DNA of 64,000 nt from Streptomyces clavuligerus (GTDB taxonomy: Bacteria > Actinomycetota > Actinomycetes > Streptomycetales > Streptomycetaceae): NCBI RefSeq assembly GCF_005519465.1, contig NZ_CP027859.1:1178001-1242000 (forward strand), written 5' to 3'. Below, in pieces: positions 17,243-25,364 of the stretch. Made by a program: the position numbers and the translations under genes. Positions within the stretch are counted from its first letter, which is position 1, and each line of letters begins with the position of its first letter. Below the pieces are notes generated by a model. The model had not been told where the DNA came from. It did no database searches and was given only the letters and a program-made list of their open reading frames with translations.

Positions 17243-17305
17243 GGCGGACCATTGTCCGGAGCCCGTCACCCCGCTGTACAGGGTGACACCGGACAATGGT
17301 CCGCC
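17243..17305 (-). promoter_or_regulatory. Long perfect inverted repeat before the WD40 gene
   Basis: GGCGGACCATTGTCCGG (17243-17259) and CCGGACAATGGTCCGCC (17289-17305) are exact reverse complements. A second inner pair, GTCACCC (17265-17271) and GGGTGAC (17281-17287), encloses the loop CGCTGTACA. It lies 26 bases after the terpene-synthase-like stop and directly before the ribosome site of the WD40 gene. It may be a terminator for the former, an operator or attenuator for the latter, or both. Confidence 0.7.
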
Positions 17306-17331
17306 GGCGTCGGCGGCGCCGACCCGGTCTA

Positions 17332-17889
17332 TCAGGCCGCTGTCCCGGTCCCGGTCCCGGTGCCGCTCTCGGCTCCGTTCCGGGTGCCGGTGCCGCTGTG
17401 GGCGTCGGAGGAACGCAGCCAGTCGGGGCCGACGTCGTCGACCCGGTGGCCCCGGGGGTAGGTGGCGATGCCGAGCCGGTGCGAACCGTCGGGGTCGTAC
17501 CGGTGGGGGAGGCCCGACGGCTCCCCCTCCGCCGACCGGACGGACACCATCGCCATCACGGCGTCGGCGGCGGCGCCCGGATGCTCGTGGTTCTCGCCCG
17601 CGTCGAAGAAGGTGTCGTCGTAGAAGAAGGAGAAGAAGTAGAAGAAGCCGAACGTGAGCCGGCGGGAGAACAGGAGCAGCTCCTCCCGTTCCGCGTCCGG
17701 GCAGACCCGGGCGGCGAACGAGCCGAAACCGGAATGGATGTAACGTTTCGGCTGGGCCGGGCGCTCGGAGAGACGCGAGGTCTCCATCCAGCGGGCGACA
17801 TCGGCCTCCAGCTCCGCGCGCAGGGGGCTGATTCTGGGCTGTATCGGGCAGAAGAGTTCGGGTAGGGCGTTGCGCTTTCCACTCGGCAC
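17332..17889 (-). pseudogene. Truncated class I (family 2) terpene synthase
   Basis: A 185-residue product whose first 115 residues match the N-terminal part of bacterial terpene cyclases. LPELFCPIQPRISPLRAELE and the helix WMETSRLSERP are followed by FFSFFYDDTFFDAGE, which holds the aspartate-rich metal-binding motif (DDxxFD). Cyclases of this class are usually over 300 residues and need a downstream NSE/DTE triad near residue 220. Here the sequence drifts after AVMAM into an unrelated Gly/Thr-rich tail (SGTGTRNGAESG) and stops, with only about 100 bases left before the next gene. The GTG at 17889 has AGAGGGGA upstream. It therefore looks like a decayed gene or a fragment, probably inactive as a cyclase. 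A very divergent domain with a new use cannot be excluded. Confidence 0.65.
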
Positions 17890-18232
17890 GGATGTCCCCT
17901 CTCGTGGTCCGGAGGACCGGCCGTGTCCCGCCCGTGCCGAGCGGTCACCCGGCCCCCACCTCGCGGTGGTGCGGTCAGGGGAGGCCGGACACGGGGTGCG
18001 GCCGGCCGGTGGGCCCGGAGCGCGCCACGGTGATGACGTGCTCGACAGGGCCCATCGGGGTCCCGCCGGACAAGGGCGTAAACCGGGCGGGCGTGGCCGG
18101 AGCGTATCCAGGCGGCAGAGCGTGCCAGGGGTGGCGTCAGCGTCGATATGGCGCCCCTGATTCCGCTTCAAGGGTGGGTTTCTGGCCACTTCCCTGAGGT
18201 TTGCGGGGGGAGCGGCCGGAGGCGGGGCTACG
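17890..18232. other. Divergent intergenic region
   Basis: This 343-base gap lies between two divergently read genes. I see no gene, strong palindrome or repeat in it. It should contain the two promoters. Confidence 0.4.
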
Positions 18233-20113
18233 GTGAGCGCTTCATCGAGTGGAGAAGGGATCGGCGACGTGGGGGACAGCCGACTGGGACTCGTGATGAT
18301 CCACGGGTTCATGTCCGGGCCGAGGACCTGGGAGCCGTTGCGCGAGCTGATCGCCACGGACCGGAGCCTCGGGTTCGTGCAACCGCTGGCGTTCGAATAC
18401 TCGACCGGGCTGCTGGCGGTCAATCCGCTGCGGGTCTTCCCGTCGATCGAGACGGCCGCCGACAGCCTCAAGGAATACCTGGTCACGGAAGCCGGAGCGT
18501 TCGACCAACTGCTCCTGGTCACCCACAGCCAGGGCGGGCTGGTCGCCCAGCGCTATCTGGCCGGCATGCTCCAGGACGGCAGAGGCCGCGAACTCGCCCG
18601 GATCAACCGGCTGGTCATGATCGCCTGCCCGAACAACGGCTCCGAACTGCTGCTCTCCTTGCGGCGGCGGGCGTTGGGCCTGCGCAATCCGCAGGAGAAG
18701 GATCTCCGCCCGCTGAACGACCGCGTCAGCGAGACCCTGCGCACGGTGATACGCGATGTCGTGAACGCCACCGAGGTCACCGACCGGACCTGTCCCATCC
18801 CGGTGTCGGTCTACGCGGGCGAGAGCGACGGCGTGGTGTCCCGCGCCTCGGCGCGGTCCGTCTTCCCGGACAGTTCCGCCCTGCCGGGCGACCACTCCAG
18901 CATCCTCAAGGCCGATTCGCACCAGCACCGGACGTTCACCGCGCTCCGCCGTCTCATGCTCGCCACACGCAGCGAGCCGTATGTGCCCGGGCCGGAACCG
19001 GAGACGGGGCCCGGGCCGGTGGCGGGGCCCTTCACCCGTGTCCCGGCCAAAGAAGAGCCCTCCGGGAAATGGTGGCGCCGGAAGGTCGCGATCGCCTCGG
19101 GTGTCGCTCTGGCGGCCGTCGCGTCGATCCTGCATTTCGCCCCGATGCCATGGAAGTCGACCGAAGAGAAGGCCGGCGGCGTCACCTCGCCCGAGAAGTC
19201 TCCGGCCCAGGAACAGAAAGGCGGCGACGCCACCCCGCCCGAGAGGGGTCCGGCCCAGGAACAGAAGGTCGGCAACGCGACACCGCCCGAGACGTTTCCG
19301 GCCCAGAACTCGTTCTGGTTGGTCGACATCAATCCGGATCAGGACAGGAAAGCCGATTACCTCACGGTCGGCAAGAACCAGAAATTCGATTTCTGGTGGA
19401 ACGGCGGTGTCAAGGACGGGCGTCTGCATTACGGAGCGAAAGGGGAGAACGCGTACGTCCCCGCGGACGGCGCGGACGGCGCCGCGTTGCGCTTCGGCGA
19501 CATCGACGGTGACGACTGGCCCGACTGCATGGTGGTGGACGCGACCGGCGGGGTGACCGTCCACACCTGGATCGCGGCGAATCCGCCAGGTGCCCGTATG
19601 TGTCAGGACACATACGAGGGCGACGCCGATGTTCCCCTGTCGGATACCGCCGACCGGGTACCGGACCTCAAGGAGATCCAGTTCGCCGATGTCGACGGAG
19701 ACGGTCGCGTCGACTATCTGTGGATCGAGCCGAGCAGCAAGGTGACCATCTGGTTCAACCGGGGCTTCACGGATGAGGCCGGCCGGAAGCATCTGAAGTG
19801 GTCCACTCCCCTGAGGGCCGGGAAACACGCCTACAACCGTGACATCAGGTATGCCGACCTCGACGGAAACGAGCGGGCCGACCAGATCCTCATCACCCCC
19901 GAAGGCGGCGCGAACGCCTGGCTCAACCACAGCGGCGCGGAAGAGGGCATTGATTCCGACGACATCTGCCGGATCGTGCCGGACACCGGGGCCCCGCCGG
20001 AGGAGATTCACTTCGCCGACGTCGACGGAGACAAGAAGGCCGAGTTCCTGCATATCGACAGGACGGGCGCGGTCCGCCAGGTCCAGGACCCCGATCTGGA
20101 CACGCGCTGCTGA
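18233..20113 (+). CDS. Alpha/beta-hydrolase with membrane anchor and FG-GAP-like repeat domain
   Basis: A 626-residue multi-domain protein. Residues 15-245 form an alpha/beta-hydrolase: VMIHGFMSGPRTWEPL (oxyanion region), the nucleophile elbow LVTHSQGGLVAQ with Ser about residue 99, and a likely Asp-His pair in YAGESDGVV and LPGDHSSIL. A membrane segment at about 285-303 (VAIASGVALAAVASIL) follows basic residues, so the hydrolase part is probably cytoplasmic and the rest outside. Then comes a Pro/Glu/Lys linker with three repeats of PAQEQK type, and a C-terminal beta domain of about 270 residues. That domain has four DxDGDxxxD-like calcium-loop motifs (GDIDGDDWPDC, ADVDGDGRVDYLW, ADLDGNERADQ, ADVDGDKKAEF), as in FG-GAP/VCBS propellers. 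GTG at 18233 is used; GTG at 18269 with GAGAAGGGA upstream is an alternative. Substrate unknown. Confidence 0.8.
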   Translation: MSASSSGEGIGDVGDSRLGLVMIHGFMSGPRTWEPLRELIATDRSLGFVQPLAFEYSTGLLAVNPLRVFPSIETAADSLKEYLVTEAGAFDQLLLVTHSQGGLVAQRYLAGMLQDGRGRELARINRLVMIACPNNGSELLLSLRRRALGLRNPQEKDLRPLNDRVSETLRTVIRDVVNATEVTDRTCPIPVSVYAGESDGVVSRASARSVFPDSSALPGDHSSILKADSHQHRTFTALRRLMLATRSEPYVPGPEPETGPGPVAGPFTRVPAKEEPSGKWWRRKVAIASGVALAAVASILHFAPMPWKSTEEKAGGVTSPEKSPAQEQKGGDATPPERGPAQEQKVGNATPPETFPAQNSFWLVDINPDQDRKADYLTVGKNQKFDFWWNGGVKDGRLHYGAKGENAYVPADGADGAALRFGDIDGDDWPDCMVVDATGGVTVHTWIAANPPGARMCQDTYEGDADVPLSDTADRVPDLKEIQFADVDGDGRVDYLWIEPSSKVTIWFNRGFTDEAGRKHLKWSTPLRAGKHAYNRDIRYADLDGNERADQILITPEGGANAWLNHSGAEEGIDSDDICRIVPDTGAPPEEIHFADVDGDKKAEFLHIDRTGAVRQVQDPDLDTRC

Positions 20114-20198
20114 GAGCCGGGACCGCGGCTCACCCCGGGGTCGCTTCCCGGCCACCCCATCCGCGTCGTCTGCGACGGCACCCCAGATTTCTGGTATA

Positions 20199-20212
20199 GG
20201 CCCGATCGGGCC
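20199..20212. promoter_or_regulatory. Palindrome upstream of a small secreted-protein gene
   Basis: GGCCCGATCGGGCC is a perfect 14-bp palindrome 70 bases before the start at 20283. It directly follows a TATA-like hexamer (about 20195-20200). It could be an operator overlapping the promoter. Confidence 0.35.
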
Positions 20213-20282
20213 GCTCTGGAAGTCTCCTCGGTGTCCCGGTCGGCACAAGCCGCAGAGGCCGACCGCAACGGAGGAGACACGT

Positions 20283-20576
20283 ATGTCGACGACAGTGACA
20301 CCGAAGAGGATAGGGACGGCCGCGGCCGTGGCGGCGATGGTGGTGGCGTCGCTCCTGGGCGCCACCTCGACCGCCCAGGCGACGCCCTCGGCCACCGCCG
20401 CGACCACGGCGGCAGCGCCGGAAACGACCATGGCCGCCTGGGAGAGATGGGGCACTTTCAGCCAGTCCACCTGTGTCTCCTGGGGGCAGACCCTCCTGAG
20501 AAACGGGCAGATCTACAGCTACCTCTGCTCCCCGATCGGCCTCGGCATGTACGAGCTGTGGGTCGTACGCCGCTGA
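20283..20576 (+). CDS. Small secreted protein, unknown function
   Basis: A 97-residue predicted exported peptide. ATG at 20283 has GGAGGAGA five bases upstream, the best ribosome site in this stretch. The signal peptide runs through IGTAAAVAAMVVASLLGA to AQA-TP near residue 34. An Ala/Thr-rich spacer precedes a mature core of about 45 residues with two cysteines (QSTCVSWG and YLCSPIG) that could form one disulfide. Trp, Tyr and Gly are common in the core. I recognise no family. It is a monocistronic gene with its own promoter region and a terminator after it. Confidence 0.72.
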   Translation: MSTTVTPKRIGTAAAVAAMVVASLLGATSTAQATPSATAATTAAAPETTMAAWERWGTFSQSTCVSWGQTLLRNGQIYSYLCSPIGLGMYELWVVRR

Positions 20577-20602
20577 CCCGACCCGGGCACCGCTGACACA
20601 CA

Positions 20603-20641
20603 GGGGTCCCGGCCCGTTCCTCGGGGGAGGGCCGGGGCCCC
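20603..20641. terminator. Bidirectional terminator
   Basis: GGGGTCCCGGCCC pairs with GGGCCGGGGCCCC (one G-T pair) between the convergent secreted-protein and LuxR genes. It can serve both. Confidence 0.7.
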
Positions 20642-20645
20642 GTGA

Positions 20646-21818
20646 TCAGAGAAGACCCGTACGACCTGTGACTCCGTCCGCCGTCGCCGTCTTCAGCAGG
20701 GCCGGTTCCGTGTGGCGGGTGAAGAGCGCCGCCACCAGGTCGCGGCGGCTGCGGACGCCGGTCTTGTCGAAGACCGACTTCAGATGTTCCTGGACGGTGT
20801 ACGGGGAGAGATCCGCCAACCGGGAGATCTCGGCCGTGGAGTGGCCGCGCAGGACCAGACCGGTGATCTCGCCCTCGCGGGGGGTGAGCCCATGGGCGGC
20901 GGTGATCAGGGCGATGTGTTCGCCCGGGCCGGCCGGTTCCACCGCTATCGCGACCCGGGCGGGGCCGGGGAGCGCGAGGTGCCAGGCGTGGAGGCGGACC
21001 CGGCCGCGGGTGCGGGTCTGGGCCCAGGAGACCAGGAAACCCGGGGAGCCGGGGGCGCGGACGGCCGCCGCGACTCCGTACAGCGCGGGGGAGAGACCGC
21101 CGCGCGCGGGGCCGGTGTCCGGTGCGAAGGGGGTTCCGGGAGCGGGCAGTTCGTCCAGCCAGAGCGGGGCCGTGGGGCTGAACTGCACCGGCGTGTACTC
21201 CTCGTCCAGGAGCACCAGCGCCGGGGCCGGGGCGGCGCCGGGGGGCGGGGGCGTGGCCGGGTGCTCGCCCCAGGCGCGCCGGGACAGATGGAGCCGGCGC
21301 AGGATTCCCCCCAGCGGTTCGGTGAGCGACCGCGCCACCGCTCGCGCCTCCGGGCTGAACGGCGGTGTGTCGCGTCCGATGCCGAGGGTGAGGCCGCCCC
21401 AGGTGCCGTACCGGTCGCGCAGCACGAAACGGGCCTCGTCGGAGAGGCCCAGCGGAGCGATGATGTCCCGGTACCGGGGGCTGCGCTCCCGGGCCCCGCC
21501 GACCGCCTCGCTGAGCAGACGCACCGGCACGGGTTCCCGGGACAGTTCGGGCACCCCGTTGACGTCGCCCTCGCGGTACTCGATGTCCAGCATGCGGGGC
21601 ATGTAGTGGAGCGGGACGGCGTAACGGTAGTAGCCGCCGGTGTTCAGCAGGGTGTCCGGGTCGACGGTGAACCCGGCCCAGACATCGGACCTGAGCACCG
21701 GGCGCACGGCCCGCATCACCGCCTCGAAGAACTCGTCCACCCCGGTCGCCGCGCCCGCCGCGCGCACTGCCGCGCCCCGGATCGCGTCAGCACGTTCCGT
21801 TCTCCCGTGGCCCACCAT
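20646..21818 (-). CDS. LuxR-type transcriptional regulator
   Basis: A 390-residue regulator. The C-terminal HTH is clear: LTPREGEITGLVLRGHSTAE, LADLSPYTVQEHLKSVFDKT, VRSRRDLVAALF. The N-terminal 300 residues lack Walker motifs and resemble a GAF-like sensor (TGVDEFFEAVMRAVRPVLRS), so it is not a LAL protein. ATG at 21818 is the first good start, but no strong ribosome site precedes it, so leaderless translation is possible. It is the gene next to staC at the left end of the indolocarbazole cluster and reads in the same direction. It is not part of the sta gene set I know, so I treat it as a flanking gene that might still influence the cluster. Confidence 0.83.
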   Translation of the reverse strand: MVGHGRTERADAIRGAAVRAAGAATGVDEFFEAVMRAVRPVLRSDVWAGFTVDPDTLLNTGGYYRYAVPLHYMPRMLDIEYREGDVNGVPELSREPVPVRLLSEAVGGARERSPRYRDIIAPLGLSDEARFVLRDRYGTWGGLTLGIGRDTPPFSPEARAVARSLTEPLGGILRRLHLSRRAWGEHPATPPPPGAAPAPALVLLDEEYTPVQFSPTAPLWLDELPAPGTPFAPDTGPARGGLSPALYGVAAAVRAPGSPGFLVSWAQTRTRGRVRLHAWHLALPGPARVAIAVEPAGPGEHIALITAAHGLTPREGEITGLVLRGHSTAEISRLADLSPYTVQEHLKSVFDKTGVRSRRDLVAALFTRHTEPALLKTATADGVTGRTGLL

Positions 21819-21968
21819 GGCCGAAAGGCTAGACCTGGGGGCATGCCACCACGGCATGGTTCGACGGCGCGTCGAACACCCGCTCGCAGCCGTCGGTTCT
21901 CAGCCGCCCGCCCTCAGCCCCGTCGCCGCCGGCCCTCAGCCTTGTCGCCCGCCGCCGGCCGTCGGTTC

Positions 21969-23618
21969 TCAGCCGTCGGCCCCGTCGCCCCGTACCGTGT
22001 CGGCGAGCCTCCCCGGGTCCCCCGGAAGCGCGTCGCCGCGCCACGCCACATGGCCGTCCGGCCGCACCAGCACGAAGGCCCGTTCGTAGCACGCGGCCAC
22101 CTCCCCGGCGCCGCCACGGCACACCGTCAGCGGAACGCGCCGTTCGGCGAAGGCGCGCTCGACCCCCGCCACCCCCTCGTGCCCGGCGAAGCACAGCAGC
22201 ACGAACCCGCGCCCGTACAGATCGAGCGTGGACGTGGCCCCGTCCCACCACGCGTGCGCGGCGCGGCTGCCGGGCTCGCTGCCGGGGCGCCAGTCGGCGT
22301 CCGGCTTTCCGCGGCGCACGGGGACGGTGGGGTCCTCGATGATCGCGGGGGAGCGGTAGCGCAGCCCGAAGTGGATCTCCGGGGCGTCGAACTCCCGCTG
22401 GACGCCGCTGTTCCGGAGCTGTTCCGCCATCTCCGCGCGCGCCCGCCCGCCCTCGGGCCCCTCGCGGTGGATGCCGGGCGGCACCGGCCGCCGCAGGGTG
22501 CGCTGCAAGTGGACATGCGCCTCCTCCAGACTCTCCACGGCGATCGGTCTGCGTTCGGTCTGATAGGTGTCGAGCAACTGCCTCCCGGCCCAGCCGTCCA
22601 GTGCGGCGGCGAGCTTCCAGCCCAGGTCGGCGGCGTCGCCGATACCGGTGTTGAGCCCGAAACCGCCGGACGGCGACAGCGTGTGCGCGGCGTCCCCGGC
22701 GAGGAAGACCCGTCCGGCCCGGTACCGGTCGGCGACCCGGTGGGTGAGCCGCCACAGGCCGTCGCCCAGCAACTCCACCGGTGTGTCGACGGCGAGCGCG
22801 TCGCCGATCAGCGCCAGCGCGTCACCCCGCCCCGCGGCGGTGCCGCCGCCCCGCCCGGCCGGAGTGTCCTCGTCCGCGCCCACGACCATGGTGTACAGAT
22901 CGCCGCCGTCCAGCGAACGCAACGGGAAGCGCAGGGTCTGCGACCGTACGAGGAAGTGGACGAGGGCGGCGCGGTCGCCGAGCTGTTCCCTGAGGCCGGG
23001 GGCGCGGAAGAGGATGTTACGGAAGACCCGGGTGCGGTGCCGGGGCGGCGCGTCGATGCCGCAGCTCCGGCGGATCGGGGAGGCGGCGCCGTCGCAGGCG
23101 ACCAGGAAGCGCGCGCGTATGCTGCCGCTCGTCCCGGTGGCCTGATCTATAAGGGTCGCCTCCACGTAATCGTCTCTCCGCAGCACACGGTCGACGGTCG
23201 TACGCAGTCGCAGCGGCCCGTCCGGATGGACCCCCACCGCCCGGGCCAGCACCGGATTCAGCCAGTGCGCCGGGCAGACCTGGTCGGGCTCCGGCGTATG
23301 GGCGAAGACCGGGCGGTTCCCGGCCGTCCCCCGGTGGTAGCGGTGCAGCTCATGGCCGCCCACCTGGGTCACCCACGCGATGTCCAGGGGGTGGTCCGGG
23401 GGCCATCCGGCGTCCCGTACGGCGTCCGCGACACCCCAGCGGCGGAACAGCTCCATCGAACGCGGGCCGATCGTGCTCACCTTGGGGTGCCGGACCGTTC
23501 CGTCACCGGCGTCCGCGACCACGCAGTCCACCCCCCGGTACGCCAGATCCAGCGCCAGCGCCATCCCGACCGGGCCACCGCCCACGATCAGGACATCGGT
23601 CCACTCGGCGGAGCCCAT
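21969..23618 (-). CDS. staC: StaC, FAD monooxygenase of aglycone formation
   Basis: A 549-residue class A flavoprotein. The FAD-binding motif is DVLIVGGGPVGMALALDLAY, and the second is RVFLAGDAAHTLSPSGGFGL, with GIGDAADLGWKLAAALDGW after it, as in aromatic hydroxylases of the RebC/StaC group. StaC works with the P450 StaP. It binds a reactive chromopyrrolic-acid-derived intermediate and steers it to the K252c aglycone with one lactam carbonyl, whereas RebC gives two. The start at 23618 has GGAGAGGGG nearby. It is the last gene of the ten-gene leftward run and follows staMB by 101 bases. Identity as StaC rather than RebC rests on cluster context (StaN and the amino sugar genes present, no halogenase). 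Confidence 0.88.
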   Translation of the reverse strand: MGSAEWTDVLIVGGGPVGMALALDLAYRGVDCVVADAGDGTVRHPKVSTIGPRSMELFRRWGVADAVRDAGWPPDHPLDIAWVTQVGGHELHRYHRGTAGNRPVFAHTPEPDQVCPAHWLNPVLARAVGVHPDGPLRLRTTVDRVLRRDDYVEATLIDQATGTSGSIRARFLVACDGAASPIRRSCGIDAPPRHRTRVFRNILFRAPGLREQLGDRAALVHFLVRSQTLRFPLRSLDGGDLYTMVVGADEDTPAGRGGGTAAGRGDALALIGDALAVDTPVELLGDGLWRLTHRVADRYRAGRVFLAGDAAHTLSPSGGFGLNTGIGDAADLGWKLAAALDGWAGRQLLDTYQTERRPIAVESLEEAHVHLQRTLRRPVPPGIHREGPEGGRARAEMAEQLRNSGVQREFDAPEIHFGLRYRSPAIIEDPTVPVRRGKPDADWRPGSEPGSRAAHAWWDGATSTLDLYGRGFVLLCFAGHEGVAGVERAFAERRVPLTVCRGGAGEVAACYERAFVLVRPDGHVAWRGDALPGDPGRLADTVRGDGADG

Positions 23619-23719
23619 CGTCCCGTCCCCTCTCCCGTCCCTTCGTCCGTCCTCTCGTCCGGCCCTTCCCCCGGTACGTCCGCTTCCGGCCCCTCTCCCG
23701 GCACGTCCACCGCCGCCGC

Positions 23720-24595
23720 TCACGGGCGTTCCGCGGTCACCAGCAGACAGCCGAAGTCCTCGACACCCGCCAGGTCGGACGGGTGGAAACCGTCCTCGGG
23801 GAAGCGGAAATTGCCCTCGTCGAGCGCCGCGGGCCGCCCCTTCGGCTCCGATGCCGCGGCCGGGGCCGGAGCTGCTGCCATCCGCCGCGCCAGTTCGAGA
23901 CCGGTGCGCAGCGTCGTCCCCTCGGTGACGTCGACGAGGGCGCGCAGCCGCAGCCCGCTGCGGTGGATCAGCCCGGCGTAGTCGTCGAGGTCCGCCATCG
24001 TCACCATGAGGCTGCGGCAGAAGCGGTCGATGCCCGGGTGCCGCACCGCCTTGCGCGGGGCGCGTTCGAACACATCGGTCAGCACCAGCCGTCCGCCGGG
24101 GATCAGCACCCGGCACACCTCGGTGAGCACCTGGTGCCGGTCCGGCATGTGGCACATCGACTCCAGGGCCAGCACGGCGTCGAACGACGCGTCCGCGAAC
24201 GGCAGCCGCATCGCGTCGCCGTGCCGGAAGGCGGCCCGGTCGGCGAGCCCGGCCTCGGCCGCCAGTCGGCCCGCCGTCCTGATCTGCTCCTCGCTGACAC
24301 TGACGCCGGTGACCCGGGCACCCGTACGGGACACGATCCGCAGCGCGGGGCCGCCCACCCCGCAGCCCAGGTCGAGCACATGGGACAGCGTGTCCACCCG
24401 CATCCGCTCGGCGCACACATCCGTGAACCGGTCCATCGCCTCCTCGATGGAGGCGTCGGAGTCCGGTGTGTCCCAGTAGCCGATATGGACATTGGGGTTG
24501 AAGGTGCCGTCCCGCATCGCGCTCAGCGTCAGCCGGTCGTACAGCTCGCCGACGGCTTCCGGTACGGGTGGGCTCGGGGCGGTCGTGTCGGTCAT
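23720..24595 (-). CDS. staMB: StaMB, sugar 4'-O-methyltransferase
   Basis: A 291-residue SAM methyltransferase. Motif I is VLDLGCGVGGPALRI, followed by FRHGDAMRLPFADASFDAVL (motif II region) and VLIPGGRLVLTDVF (post II). In staurosporine formation StaMB methylates the sugar 4'-hydroxyl as the last step. The choice of MB over MA comes from position: it lies between staE and staC, as in the known sta order. Its ATG overlaps the staE stop as ATGA (4 bases), so the two are translationally coupled. A short Ala/Pro run (AAAPAPAAASEPKG) breaks the C-terminal part. It is clearly related to the other methyltransferase of the cluster (29317-30150). Confidence 0.85.
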   Translation of the reverse strand: MTDTTAPSPPVPEAVGELYDRLTLSAMRDGTFNPNVHIGYWDTPDSDASIEEAMDRFTDVCAERMRVDTLSHVLDLGCGVGGPALRIVSRTGARVTGVSVSEEQIRTAGRLAAEAGLADRAAFRHGDAMRLPFADASFDAVLALESMCHMPDRHQVLTEVCRVLIPGGRLVLTDVFERAPRKAVRHPGIDRFCRSLMVTMADLDDYAGLIHRSGLRLRALVDVTEGTTLRTGLELARRMAAAPAPAAASEPKGRPAALDEGNFRFPEDGFHPSDLAGVEDFGCLLVTAERP

Positions 24596-25293
24596 GGCAG
24601 CGGCCTTTCGGTTCGACGGCGGGCGGCATGAGATGCGTGAGAGGGCTGAGAGGGCTGGGAAGGGTGAGGGGGCGGTGGCGGCGCGGTGCGGGCGGACGCG
24701 GCGTCCCGTTCGATCTCCCGGCACCGCGCGTACTCCGGCAGCAGCCCTTGGCGCCGTGCCTCGGCGAGCGTGACCGCCGTGCGGTCCCGTTCGGAGAGGA
24801 CCGGTTCGATGCCCCGCGGAACGGGCAGCCCGAGGGCGGGATCGAGGACGGACAGGGCGAGTTCGTTCTCCGGCACATAGCTCTCGGAGAGCAGATACGA
24901 CATGACGGTGTCGTCCTCCAGCGCCACGAACGCGTGGCCCACCCCGACGGGGAGGTAGGCGGCCCGGTGGTCCCGCTGGTCCATCAGGACCGCGTCCCAC
25001 CGGCCGAACGTGGGCGACCCGACCCTGATGTCGACGACGATGTCCAGGGCCGCCCCCCGCGCGCAGTGGACGTACTTCGCGGTGCCGGGCGGCGTCACGG
25101 TGAAGTGGAGGCCTCGCACCACACCGCGCCGGGACAGACTGTGGTTGCTCTGCGCGACGGGGAACAGCGGGCCGCCGTGGGCCTCGGTGAACGCCGCCTC
25201 CTGGAACGGCGAGAGGAACAGCCCCCGGTCGTCGGGGAAGACCCGGGGCGTGAAGACGAGGGCCCCCTCGACAGCGAGCGCGCGTGCGCGCAT
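24592..25293 (-). CDS. staE: StaE, dTDP-4-keto-6-deoxyhexose 3,5-epimerase
   Basis: A 233-residue cupin epimerase of the RmlC type. FPDDRGLFLSPFQEAAF, QSNHSLSRRGVVRGLHF (substrate-binding Arg and catalytic His), YVHCARGAALDIVVDIR and VGVGHAFVALEDDTVMSYLL are the expected motifs in order. It inverts C5 (and C3) of the keto sugar and gives the L-configured sugar of staurosporine. The last 25 residues are a Pro/Ser/His-rich tail not found in RmlC. GGGAGGAG lies seven bases before the ATG. ATGA overlap joins it to staMB, and a short GGATGAC repeat lies in the 71-base gap to staI. Confidence 0.9.
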   Translation of the reverse strand: MRARALAVEGALVFTPRVFPDDRGLFLSPFQEAAFTEAHGGPLFPVAQSNHSLSRRGVVRGLHFTVTPPGTAKYVHCARGAALDIVVDIRVGSPTFGRWDAVLMDQRDHRAAYLPVGVGHAFVALEDDTVMSYLLSESYVPENELALSVLDPALGLPVPRGIEPVLSERDRTAVTLAEARRQGLLPEYARCREIERDAASARTAPPPPPHPSQPSQPSHASHAARRRTERPLP

Positions 25294-25364
25294 GTTCGTT
25301 CTCCTCCCATGGCCCGTTCGGCTCGTTCTGCGGATGACGGATGACGGATGACGGACGGCGGATG

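Noticed and set aside
17243..17305. Terminal inverted repeats or attachment site of a mobile element
   Set aside because: The arms are only 29 bases apart and enclose a loop, with no transposase, integrase or target duplication nearby.
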